Below are positions 42,232 to 49,766 of a stretch of DNA of 49,766 nt, in pieces. The notes under the pieces are model-generated. The model was not told where the DNA came from, searched no databases, and saw nothing but the letters and a program-made list of their open reading frames with translations. The stretch lies in the NCBI GenBank assembly GCA_948470255.1, contig CAOKOS010000015.1:1-49766 (forward strand), read 5' to 3'. The position numbers and the translations under genes were made by a program. The stretch's first letter is position 1. Each line of letters opens with the position of its first letter. The DNA comes from an uncultured Lachnotalea sp. GTDB taxonomy: Bacteria; Bacillota; Clostridia; Lachnospirales; Lachnospiraceae.

Positions 42232-42837
42232 ATGGATTACGAAAGATATATAGACAAGGATATAAAAACAGCGGGCGGAAATGAATCTCCCATACCCAAA
42301 AAGTTTGATAATGTCTTGTATCCCTATGGCTGGAGAGAAATACGAATCAGCGGCGATTTAGTTGTAAAAAAATATCCGCGTCAAACGACTCAGCGGAGAG
42401 GCCGCTTTTCAGATAAGCCATATGAAATTGAGACAATAGAAGGTTATATTGATGGTCATAATATAGACTTTTTAAAAAATCGGGTTGCTTTTGACTTGGA
42501 ATGGAATAGTAAAGATCAGACCTTTGACCGTGATTTGTTGGCAATGAGGACGTATTTTGACTGTGGCTTAATTGATGTTGGTGTTATTGTGACAAGGGCG
42601 GAAGAACTTAATGATATTTTTAGGCAGGAAAAAGATGATCATGGACAGCCGTTGATCAAAAAATATGGAGCTAGCACCACATGGATAGGAAAACTGATTT
42701 ACAGGCTTGATTCCAGGCGCAATGGAGGGTGCCCGATTTTAGCAATAGGAATCAGAAAGGAATGTGTGAAAGGGTATGGAAGACTTAAGGAGTACTATAC
42801 AAAGTTTGAAGATGTTTACACAGGGAAAGAAGTATAA
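42232..42837 (+). CDS. BglII/BstYI-like type II restriction endonuclease
   Basis: A 201-aa protein. VAFDLEWNSKDQTFDRDLLA matches the catalytic region of the BglII/BstYI family (a PD-(D/E)XK variant in which the usual Lys is changed), and the following YFDCGLIDVGVIVTRAEEL is also typical. The C-terminal part has ASTTWIGKLIYRLDSRRNGG CP, as in the family (motif spans 42676-42735). Relatives cut AGATCT or RGATCY; the actual site cannot be read from sequence. It lies between rseP and ispG, which are normally adjacent, and overlaps the methyltransferase gene that follows. Base composition is more AT-rich than its neighbours. Confidence 0.85.
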   Translation: MDYERYIDKDIKTAGGNESPIPKKFDNVLYPYGWREIRISGDLVVKKYPRQTTQRRGRFSDKPYEIETIEGYIDGHNIDFLKNRVAFDLEWNSKDQTFDRDLLAMRTYFDCGLIDVGVIVTRAEELNDIFRQEKDDHGQPLIKKYGASTTWIGKLIYRLDSRRNGGCPILAIGIRKECVKGYGRLKEYYTKFEDVYTGKEV

Positions 42838-43420
42838 TACTATTTACGCGGATCCGCCTTGGCAGTTTCAAAACAGAACTGGTAAAGTTGCTCCTGAACA
42901 TAAACGGCTCACTAGGTATGAAACAATGACCCTTGAAGACATTAAGTCACTGCCAGTACCTGATATAACGGGAGATAAGGCTCATTTATATTTGTGGGTT
43001 CCCAACGCACTACTTCCGGCGGGGCTTTCTGTTATGGAAGCCTGGGGATTTGAGTATAAAGGGAATATTGTCTGGGAAAAGGTGCGTAAGGATGGAGAAC
43101 CAGATGGCAGGGGAGTCGGTTTTTATTTTAGGAATGTCACAGAATTGATTTTGTTTGGAATAAAAAAAAGGAGTGCGCCCAACCGGACTTTACAGCCGGC
43201 AAGGTCGCAAGTCAATTTGATTCGGACGATGAAACGTGAACATAGCCGTAAGCCGGATGAAATTATCCCGATCATTGAAGCCTGCAGCCAGGGGCCGCGA
43301 ATTGAACTTTTTGCGCGCGGGGTGCGCAAGGGGTGGGATATGTGGGGAAATCAGGCGACGGAAGATTATGAGCCGACATGGGATACCTATTCTAATCATA
43401 CGGTTGCCCATGCAAAATAG
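42812..43420 (+). CDS. MT-A70 family adenine-N6 DNA methyltransferase
   Basis: A protein of about 202 aa. YNTIYADPPWQFQNR at the N-terminus carries the DPPW catalytic motif of MT-A70-like N6-adenine methyltransferases. HLYLWVPNALLPAGLSVMEA, YFRNVTELILFGIKK, and KPDEIIPIIEACSQGPRIEL with FARGVRKGWDMWGNQ complete the family pattern. It is the likely protective partner of the restriction gene, which it overlaps by 26 nt. The start is unsure: ATG 42812 lacks a clear ribosome binding site, and ATG 42776 would add 12 residues with AAAGGG too close. M.BglII itself is a cytosine enzyme, so this pairing differs. Confidence 0.87.
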   Translation: MFTQGKKYNTIYADPPWQFQNRTGKVAPEHKRLTRYETMTLEDIKSLPVPDITGDKAHLYLWVPNALLPAGLSVMEAWGFEYKGNIVWEKVRKDGEPDGRGVGFYFRNVTELILFGIKKRSAPNRTLQPARSQVNLIRTMKREHSRKPDEIIPIIEACSQGPRIELFARGVRKGWDMWGNQATEDYEPTWDTYSNHTVAHAK

Positions 43421-43444
43421 CATAGGAAACGGGGAGGAAGATTT

Positions 43445-44503
43445 ATGACACACCGGCAACAAACGAAAGTAGTCCGCATTGGGAACCGGGTGATCGGCGG
43501 GGGGAATCCTGTGCTTATCCAGTCCATGACCAATACGAGGACGGAGGATATTGAGGGTACGGTGGCCCAGATCAAAAGGCTGGAAGCGGCTGGCTGCGAG
43601 ATCATCCGCTGTACGGTGCCGACTTTAGAGGCGGCGAAAGCCTTAAAGGAGATTAAAAAGCAGATTACCATTCCGCTGGTGGCGGATATTCATTTTGATT
43701 ATAAGATGGCCATTGCCGCCATGGAAAACGGGGCGGATAAAATCCGTATTAATCCGGGTAATATCGGCAGTGAAGAAAAACTGAGGGCTGTGGTGGAGAC
43801 GGCGAAAGAGCGTCATATCCCCATCCGGGTCGGCGTCAACAGCGGTTCCCTGGAAAGGCGGTTTTTGGAAAAATACGGAAAAGTTACGGCGGAGGGGGTT
43901 GTAGAGAGCGCCCTGGAAAAAACACATATGATCGAAGACATGGACTATGACAATCTGGTGGTCAGCATTAAATCCTCCGATGTACTTAAGTGCGCCAAGG
44001 CCCACGAGCTGATTGCAGCCCAGATGGATTATCCCCTCCATGTGGGAATCACGGAATCGGGGACATTGTATTCAGGAAACATCAAGTCGGCCCTGGGGCT
44101 GGGGATTATCCTGTATCAGGGAATCGGTGACACTATCCGGGTGTCCCTGACCGGTGATCCGGTGGAAGAAGTCAAGTCGGCGAAGCAGATTCTCCGGGCC
44201 ATGGGTCTTAGAAAAGGTGGCATCGAGGTGGTTTCCTGCCCTACCTGCGGGCGGACAAAGATAGACCTTATCAGTCTCGCTAGCCAGGTGGAAACCATGG
44301 CGGCGGGGATGGATCATCTGAATTTGAAGGTGGCTGTTATGGGCTGTGTAGTCAACGGGCCGGGAGAGGCGAGAGAAGCAGATATCGGAATCGCCGGGGG
44401 GATCGGGGAAGGGCTGCTCATCAAAAAAGGAGAAATCATCCGAAAAGTGCCGGAGAGCCAACTTCTGGAGACATTGAGGGAGGAACTGATTAACTGGAAA
44501 TGA
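43445..44503 (+). CDS. ispG: 4-hydroxy-3-methylbut-2-enyl diphosphate synthase
   Basis: A 352-aa [4Fe-4S] enzyme of the MEP pathway (GcpE). N-terminal [20 protein letters not shown] and [14 protein letters not shown], then [11 protein letters not shown] and RINPGNIG form the TIM barrel. [11 protein letters not shown] and [20 protein letters not shown] carry the cluster Cys residues. Length is that of bacterial IspG without the plant insertion. GGGGAGGAAG precedes the ATG. The following intergenic stretch to polC is filled by a foldback. Confidence 0.97.
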   Translation: MTHRQQTKVVRIGNRVIGGGNPVLIQSMTNTRTEDIEGTVAQIKRLEAAGCEIIRCTVPTLEAAKALKEIKKQITIPLVADIHFDYKMAIAAMENGADKIRINPGNIGSEEKLRAVVETAKERHIPIRVGVNSGSLERRFLEKYGKVTAEGVVESALEKTHMIEDMDYDNLVVSIKSSDVLKCAKAHELIAAQMDYPLHVGITESGTLYSGNIKSALGLGIILYQGIGDTIRVSLTGDPVEEVKSAKQILRAMGLRKGGIEVVSCPTCGRTKIDLISLASQVETMAAGMDHLNLKVAVMGCVVNGPGEAREADIGIAGGIGEGLLIKKGEIIRKVPESQLLETLREELINWK

Positions 44504-44505
44504 CA

Positions 44506-44725
44506 GAGCTTTTCAAGGGCCGTTTCTTTGATGGAGAAGGCGGGTTCTTTTCCTGCTTTTCCTGAACTTACGAAAAACGTCCATTACATCCCGCAAGCAG
44601 ACGATAGGAAGGTTTTCTAATTTCATTGCGGCTAGCGGGAGGCGATGAGCGTTTTTCGTATGAAAAATCTAAGGAGAAAAAGAACCCGCTTTCCCTACCA
44701 AAAAGAAACGGCGTTTAAAAAGCTC
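44506..44725. repeat. 220-bp imperfect foldback filling the ispG-polC gap
   Basis: The arms (about 44506-44602 and 44628-44725) are imperfect inverted repeats. Shared blocks include GAGCTTTT, CCGTTTCTTT, GCGGGTTCTTTT, ACGAAAAACG and TCCCGC, found in the left arm and in complement in the right arm, in the same order and similar spacing. The centre (about 44603-44627) is the loop. An open frame from 44645 into polC crosses the right arm but has no ribosome binding site at its start. It could be a degenerate miniature inverted-repeat element or a structured leader of polC; no flanking direct repeat was found. Confidence 0.6.
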
Positions 44726-44740
44726 AGGAAGGAGAGTCTA

Positions 44741-47700
44741 ATGGCGAAGCAGTTTTGGGAGGTTCTTCCGGGCCTTCAGGTTTCTGAGGAAATGCGGGAG
44801 CTTCTCTCTTTTGCGGTAGTGGAGAAGGTGGCGGCCAATGGGGACAGAAGCTCTGTGCGGATTTATCTGTGCTCGGAACGGCTGATCCATAAGCGGAATA
44901 TCTACATATTGGAGGCCAGCATAAAAAAACAGCTGTTTTCCGGCTATGAGACGGACGTGAAGATTCAGGAACGGTACAGGCTTTCCGCCCAGTATACGCC
45001 GAAACGCCTTATGCAGACATACCGGGACAGTATCCTTCTGGAGCTTAAGACATACAGCCTGATTGAGTACAATGTGTTTCGGAAAGCAGCGTGGGAGTTT
45101 ACGGAGCCGGATATTCTGACACTGGAGGTGGAGAATGACCTGGTAACCAAAAGCCGGGTGGACGAGCTAAAGCGGGTACTGGAAAAGATCTTCAATGAGC
45201 GGTGCGGTTTTAACATTGAGGTGCGCTATCTGTATAAAGAGTGCGAGCAGGGACAACACCAGCAGGAGAAGGAGCAGCTTACCAGGAGGCAGGCCGCCCA
45301 GGTTGTGAAAAATTCTTCCTTTGGCAGGAACAATTCCGGACAGGGGGGGAAAGAGGAAGGCGCTGTAATCCTGTCTGCAGAACCGCCAAAAGCGCCGGAT
45401 GGGAAAAAGGAACCGGTACAGCCGGAGAGGCCGGCGAAACCTGCCTTTAAGAAAAACAGCCATTACAGCAGGAAGGTGAAAGTCCACCATGATGATGTGG
45501 TCTTTGGATATGATTTTGACGATGGGGATGAAGTGCCTTTAAACCAAATCATCGGGGAAATGGGGGAAGTGGTGGTCTGCGGCCAGGTGATACGCCTGGA
45601 AGAGCGGGAGCTTCGCAGCGGCAAGACCATTATGATCTTTGACCTTACAGATTTTACGGACACCATCACTGTGAAAATGTTTATTAAGCCGGAGATGCTT
45701 TCAGAAGTCAGAGACTTTTTGAAAAAGGGCGCGTTTTTTAAAGTGAAAGGCGTGACCAATATTGATAAGTTTGACGGGGAGTTGACCATCGCTTCGGTGG
45801 CCGGAATCAGGAAATCCGGGAATATTACGTCGAAAAGGCAGGATTTGAGCGAAGTTAAGAGGGTGGAGCTCCACTGCCATACAAAAATGAGTGATATGGA
45901 CGGCGTATCCGATGTGAAAGACATCATAAAACGGGCGAAGGAGTGGGGGATGCCGGCTCTTGCCGTCACGGACCATGGCTGCGTCCAGGCGTTTCCCGAT
46001 GCGTTTCATACCTTTTCCGGTTATGGTTATGAAACCATTAAGACAGATCCATTCAAGGTGATTTACGGGGTCGAAGGGTATCTGGTGGATGATTTGAAAG
46101 AGGTGGTCGTCCGTTCGGAAAATCAGTCCCTGATGGATTCATACGTGGTCTTTGACCTTGAAACCACTGGCCTTTCTGCCAAAAAAAATAAAATCATTGA
46201 GATCGGCGCGGTCAAGGTGGAGTCCGGGGAAATTACAGACCGGTTTTCAGCTTTTGTAAATCCGAAGATTCCTATTCCTTTTGAGATTGAGAAGCTGACG
46301 GGAATCAATGACAGTATGGTCATGAATGAACCGCCTGTGGAGGAGGCGCTTCCACAGTTCCTGGAATTTTGCCGGGGAGCGGTGATGGTGGCCCATAACG
46401 CTTCCTTTGATATGAGTTTTATCGAATACAACGCGGCCCTCCTGGGGCGGGAGTATAAACCGACGGTGGTGGATACGGTGGCCCTGGCCCGGATTCTCCT
46501 GCCGGAGTTAAAAAGGTTTAAGCTGGATACAGTGGCGAAAGCGCTGAATGTTTCTTTGGAGAACCATCACCGGGCAGTGGACGATGCAGAGGCCACGGCC
46601 CATATTTTCGTGGAATTTGTAAAACGGCTTCAAAAAAAGCAGGTGGAGAGCTTGGACGGAATCAATGAGCTGGGGGCCGCTTCCGTGGAAAATATCCGGA
46701 AAATGCCCACATATCATGTGATTCTTTTGGCAAAAAATGATGTGGGACGGGTGAATTTGTATCGTCTTGTTTCCATGTCCCATCTGACGTATTTTGCCAG
46801 GAGGCCCAGGATTCCCAAAAGTGAACTGGTGAAACACCGGGAAGGCCTGATCATCGGTTCCGCCTGTGAGGCGGGGGAGCTGTTTCAAGCAGTCCTTGAC
46901 GGCGCCCCTGACGAGGATGTGGCCAGGCTGGTGAAGTTTTATGATTATCTGGAAATCCAGCCCACAGGTAACAATGAGTTTATGCTGCGGGAAAAGAAAC
47001 ACGGAATTGAAAGCCGGGAAGACCTTGAAAATCTCAACAGGAAGATTATTGAACTGGGGGAGCAGTTTGGAAAGCCGGTGGTGGCTACCTGCGACGTTCA
47101 TTTTCTGAACCCGGAGGATGAGATCTACCGGAGGATTATTATGGCGGGACAAGGTTTTTCGGACAGCGACAACCAGGCCCCCCTGTATCTTAGGACCACA
47201 GAAGAAATGCTTCGGGAGTTTTCTTATCTGACACCGGAGAAGGCCTATGAGGTGGTGGTGGAAAACAGCAATAAAATCGCGGATATGTGTGAGCCTATCG
47301 CCCCCCTCCGGCCCGATAAATGCCCGCCGGTGATTCCCAATTCCGATTCAGACCTTAGGGGGATGTGCTATGAGAAGGCGAAGTCTGTCTATGGGGAGGA
47401 GCTTCCGAAGCCGGTGGAGGAACGGCTGGAGCGGGAGCTACATTCCATTATCACCAATGGCTTTGCTGTTATGTATATCATCGCCCACAAGCTGGTGAAA
47501 AAGTCCAATGACGATGGCTATCTGGTGGGTTCCAGAGGCTCCGTCGGATCTTCCTTTGTGGCGACCATGTCGGGAATCACGGAGGTGAACCCCCTGTCGC
47601 CCCATTATTACTGTGTGGAATGTCATTATTCGGATTTTGAGTCAGAGGATGTGGCCAAGTACAGCGGCGGGGCAGGGTGCGACATGCCGGATAAATTGTG

Positions 47701-49222
47701 CCCGGTTTGTGGGAAGCCTCTTAAAAAAGACGGTTTTGATATTCCTTTCGAGACGTTCCTGGGTTTTAAAGGCGATAAGGAGCCTGACATCGACTTGAAT
47801 TTTTCCGGCGAATATCAGGCCAAAGCGCATACGTATACAGAGGTAATCTTCGGGAAAGGCCATACTTTTAAGGCGGGAACCATCGGCACTTTGGCAGACA
47901 AGACGGCTTATGGTTATGTGAAAAAATATTTTGAGGAACGGGGGACCAGGAAGCGGAACGCGGAAATCAACCGGATTGTCCAGGGCTGCGTCGGTGTGCG
48001 GCGGACCACAGGCCAGCATCCCGGCGGTATCGTGGTCATGCCCCATGGGGAAGAAATACATTCTTTTACCCCCATTCAGCATCCGGCCAACGACATGGCT
48101 TCTGATATTGTCACCACCCATTTTGATTATCATTCCATTGACCATAATCTGCTGAAGCTGGATATTCTGGGGCACGACGATCCTACCATGATCCGTATGC
48201 TGGAAGATTTGACAGGCTTAAATGCCAGGGAAATTCCGCTGGATTCCAAAGAGGTTATGAGCCTGTTCCAGAACACGTCGGCCCTGAATATCGCGCCGGA
48301 GGATATCGGCGGCTGTAGGCTGGGGGCCCTGGGGATTCCGGAGTTTGGCACCGATTTTGCCATGCAGATGTTGATTGATGCAAAGCCCACCTGTTTTTCT
48401 GACCTGGTCCGGATTGCGGGGCTGGCCCACGGGACGGATGTATGGCTGGGAAATGCCCAGGATCTGATCTTAAGCGGACAGGCCACCATCCAGACAGCCA
48501 TCTGTACCCGTGACGACATTATGATCTATCTGATCGGCATGGGTATGGATAAAAGCCTTTCCTTTACGATTATGGAGTCGGTGCGAAAAGGGAAGGGGTT
48601 AAAACCGGAGTGGGAAACGGCCATGAGGGAGGCGGATGTGCCGGATTGGTACATCGGTTCCTGTAAGAAAATCAAATATATGTTTCCTAAGGCCCATGCG
48701 GCGGCCTACGTTATGATGGCGTGGCGTATTGCTTATTGTAAAGTCTTTTATCCGCTGGCTTATTATGCCTCTTTTTTCAGTATCCGGGCGTCGGGTTTCT
48801 CCTATGAGCTGATGTGCCAGGGGAGGGACCGGCTGGAATACCACCTGCAGGATTATAAAAACCGTTCGGATAGTTTGTCACAAAAAGAACAGGGGACCCT
48901 GCGGGATATGAGGATTGTCCAGGAGATGTATGCTAGGGGCTTTGAGTTTATGCCCCTCGATATTTACCAGGCGAAGGCTGACCGGTTCCAGATCATTGAC
49001 GGAAGACTGATGCCGTCTTTAAGTTCCATAGACGGGCTGGGAGGCAAGGCGGCAGAGGCTGTGGTGGAAGCGGTGAAGGCAGGGGAACGTTTTTTGTCCC
49101 TGGAGGATTTCTGGCAGAAAACCAAGGTGCCCAAGGGAACCATCGACCTGATGGCGGACATGGGGATTTTTGGGGATTTGCCGAAAACTAACCAGCTGTC
49201 CCTGTTTGACCTGGCGTTGTAA
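44741..49222 (+). CDS. polC: DNA polymerase III subunit alpha, PolC type
   Basis: A 1493-aa replicative polymerase typical of low-GC Gram-positives. An N-terminal domain comes first, then an OB-fold region near residues 270-370. The PHP domain begins VELHCHTKMSDMDGVSD near residue 380 and is split by the 3'-5' exonuclease YVVFDLETTGLSAKKNKIIE, with AHNASFDMSF and HHRAVDDAEATAH. The polymerase core contains VGSRGSVGSSFVATMSGITE and KEPDIDLNFSGEYQ with the catalytic Asp pair, and a zinc-binding cluster, CVECHYSDFE and LCPVCGKPL. ATG 44741 follows GGAAGGAGAG. Upstream starts (44645) would lie in the foldback. The C-terminus ends NQLSLFDLAL, resembling a clamp-binding QLSLF motif. Confidence 0.97.
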   Translation: MAKQFWEVLPGLQVSEEMRELLSFAVVEKVAANGDRSSVRIYLCSERLIHKRNIYILEASIKKQLFSGYETDVKIQERYRLSAQYTPKRLMQTYRDSILLELKTYSLIEYNVFRKAAWEFTEPDILTLEVENDLVTKSRVDELKRVLEKIFNERCGFNIEVRYLYKECEQGQHQQEKEQLTRRQAAQVVKNSSFGRNNSGQGGKEEGAVILSAEPPKAPDGKKEPVQPERPAKPAFKKNSHYSRKVKVHHDDVVFGYDFDDGDEVPLNQIIGEMGEVVVCGQVIRLEERELRSGKTIMIFDLTDFTDTITVKMFIKPEMLSEVRDFLKKGAFFKVKGVTNIDKFDGELTIASVAGIRKSGNITSKRQDLSEVKRVELHCHTKMSDMDGVSDVKDIIKRAKEWGMPALAVTDHGCVQAFPDAFHTFSGYGYETIKTDPFKVIYGVEGYLVDDLKEVVVRSENQSLMDSYVVFDLETTGLSAKKNKIIEIGAVKVESGEITDRFSAFVNPKIPIPFEIEKLTGINDSMVMNEPPVEEALPQFLEFCRGAVMVAHNASFDMSFIEYNAALLGREYKPTVVDTVALARILLPELKRFKLDTVAKALNVSLENHHRAVDDAEATAHIFVEFVKRLQKKQVESLDGINELGAASVENIRKMPTYHVILLAKNDVGRVNLYRLVSMSHLTYFARRPRIPKSELVKHREGLIIGSACEAGELFQAVLDGAPDEDVARLVKFYDYLEIQPTGNNEFMLREKKHGIESREDLENLNRKIIELGEQFGKPVVATCDVHFLNPEDEIYRRIIMAGQGFSDSDNQAPLYLRTTEEMLREFSYLTPEKAYEVVVENSNKIADMCEPIAPLRPDKCPPVIPNSDSDLRGMCYEKAKSVYGEELPKPVEERLERELHSIITNGFAVMYIIAHKLVKKSNDDGYLVGSRGSVGSSFVATMSGITEVNPLSPHYYCVECHYSDFESEDVAKYSGGAGCDMPDKLCPVCGKPLKKDGFDIPFETFLGFKGDKEPDIDLNFSGEYQAKAHTYTEVIFGKGHTFKAGTIGTLADKTAYGYVKKYFEERGTRKRNAEINRIVQGCVGVRRTTGQHPGGIVVMPHGEEIHSFTPIQHPANDMASDIVTTHFDYHSIDHNLLKLDILGHDDPTMIRMLEDLTGLNAREIPLDSKEVMSLFQNTSALNIAPEDIGGCRLGALGIPEFGTDFAMQMLIDAKPTCFSDLVRIAGLAHGTDVWLGNAQDLILSGQATIQTAICTRDDIMIYLIGMGMDKSLSFTIMESVRKGKGLKPEWETAMREADVPDWYIGSCKKIKYMFPKAHAAAYVMMAWRIAYCKVFYPLAYYASFFSIRASGFSYELMCQGRDRLEYHLQDYKNRSDSLSQKEQGTLRDMRIVQEMYARGFEFMPLDIYQAKADRFQIIDGRLMPSLSSIDGLGGKAAEAVVEAVKAGERFLSLEDFWQKTKVPKGTIDLMADMGIFGDLPKTNQLSLFDLAL

Positions 49223-49277
49223 GGTATGGTACAATGGAAGTCATAAAGCCAGAAAGGGAGAAAGGACTGGGAGAAAG

Positions 49278-49586
49278 ATGGAGTGTGGGAAAGAATGTGC
49301 GAACTGCGGGAAGATGAAGCACCGTGATGAGAAAGAGTATAAAGATTTGATTCACCGCCTGAACCGGGTGGAAGGGCAAATCCGGGGGATACGGGCCATG
49401 TTGGAGGAGGACCGCTATTGCGTGGATATTCTGACCCAGGTTCAGGCCGTGAGTTCTGCCCTGAATGCTTTCAACAGGACGCTTTTGTCTAACCATATTA
49501 AGACGTGTGTGGTGGAAGATATCCGGGACGGCAAAGAAGAGTCTGTGGATGAACTTTGCAAAACCATTCAGCGCTTAATGAAGTAA
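49278..49586 (+). CDS. csoR: CsoR-type copper-sensing repressor
   Basis: A 102-aa all-helical DNA-binding repressor of the CsoR/RcnR family. Cys48, His73 and Cys77 have the same spacing as the Cu(I) ligands of CsoR, in YCVDILTQVQAV and SNHIKTCV, so copper sensing is favoured over nickel or formaldehyde. Extra N-terminal Cys (CGKECANCGK) could aid metal binding. HRLNRVEGQIRGIRAMLEED is the family signature. ATG 49278 follows GGGAG. It sits downstream of polC, and no copper ATPase or chaperone gene follows within the window, since a tRNA gene comes next. Confidence 0.92.
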   Translation: MECGKECANCGKMKHRDEKEYKDLIHRLNRVEGQIRGIRAMLEEDRYCVDILTQVQAVSSALNAFNRTLLSNHIKTCVVEDIRDGKEESVDELCKTIQRLMK

Positions 49587-49647
49587 TATAGAAAAATTGT
49601 GGAAAGTTTTCCGGTGAGAAATTTTTGAGGAAATTTAAAAAATTTTC

Positions 49648-49676
49648 TTGACAATAGGTAAAACTTAAGATATACT
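49648..49676 (+). promoter_or_regulatory. near-consensus promoter for tRNA-Pro
   Basis: A perfect TTGACA (49648-49653) and TATACT (49671-49676) with a 17-nt spacer, 11 nt upstream of the tRNA 5' end. Confidence 0.8.
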
Positions 49677-49687
49677 TACTGAGGTAT

Positions 49688-49761
49688 CGAGGCGTGGCTC
49701 AGTTTGGTAGAGCGCCGTGTTCGGGACGCGGAGGCCGCAAGTTCGAATCTTGTCGCCTCGA
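49688..49761 (+). tRNA. tRNA-Pro (anticodon CGG)
   Basis: Acceptor stem CGAGGCG / CGCCTCG, D-arm GCTC/GAGC, anticodon stem CCGTG/CGCGG with loop TTCGGGA (anticodon CGG, reads CCG), and T-loop GTTCGAATC. The discriminator is A at 49761, and CCA is not encoded in the DNA. Confidence 0.95.
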
Positions 49762-49766
49762 TTATC

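Noticed and set aside
44645..44740. 32-residue extension of PolC
   Set aside because: It lies within the right arm of the foldback; ATG 44741 has GGAAGGAGAG at good spacing and begins MAKQFWEVLPGL, like other PolC proteins.

Overview
This window is a chromosomal segment of a Gram-positive anaerobe of the class Clostridia, most likely a member of the Lachnospiraceae. The reasons are a PolC-type replicative polymerase, the conserved Firmicutes gene order pyrH-frr-uppS-cdsA-dxr-rseP-ispG-polC, a fused FeoA-FeoB iron transporter, AGGAGG ribosome binding sites, and a teichoic-acid-like glycan cluster (LicD and CDP-glycerol-transferase families). The species assignment is inference; no rRNA is present.

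Layout. (1) 1-7914: the first codons of a divergent gene on the minus strand, then two COG0523-type GTPases (one carrying a His/Cys-rich tandem repeat, the other fused to a YcgQ-like domain), an MBL-fold hydrolase, FeoAB, a glyoxalase-fold protein and a MurE-like ligase. (2) 8134-31046: a 23-kb same-strand operon for a surface glycan. It has a cytidylyltransferase-oxidoreductase fusion, a second oxidoreductase, two LicD proteins, glycosyltransferases, glycerophosphotransferase-like proteins, a sulfatase-fold protein, two methyltransferases, and WecB and WecC, which make UDP-ManNAcA. A small Rossmann-like domain recurs in about eight of its proteins. Two genes look broken: one by an in-frame TAG (22677) and one by a 1-nt frameshift (near 30468). 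(3) 31047-34740: a promoter-terminator pair that may make a small RNA, then an AT-rich cassette of a DUF262 protein, an AAA ATPase with DUF3696, and one or two small unknown ORFs. It resembles an anti-phage system and ends at a very strong bidirectional terminator. (4) 34740-36528: a minus-strand glycosyltransferase, a 54-aa zinc-ribbon protein and a 390-bp gap. (5) 36529-49222: the housekeeping run pyrH to polC, interrupted three times: a 163-bp foldback element flanked by a 13-bp direct repeat at the uppS ribosome binding site, a BglII/BstYI-like restriction enzyme with an MT-A70 methyltransferase between rseP and ispG, and a 220-bp foldback filling the ispG-polC gap. (6) 49278-49766: a CsoR-type copper repressor and a tRNA-Pro(CGG) with a near-consensus promoter.

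How it works together. Region 1 handles metals and a wall-precursor side branch. Region 2 makes activated sugars and polyol phosphates and assembles and decorates a polymer; no lipid-carrier transferase, flippase or polymerase is in view, so export must be encoded elsewhere. Region 3 and the restriction pair look like defence genes inserted around conserved genes. Region 5 supplies UMP, translation recycling, undecaprenyl diphosphate, CDP-diacylglycerol, isoprenoid precursors and the replicase.
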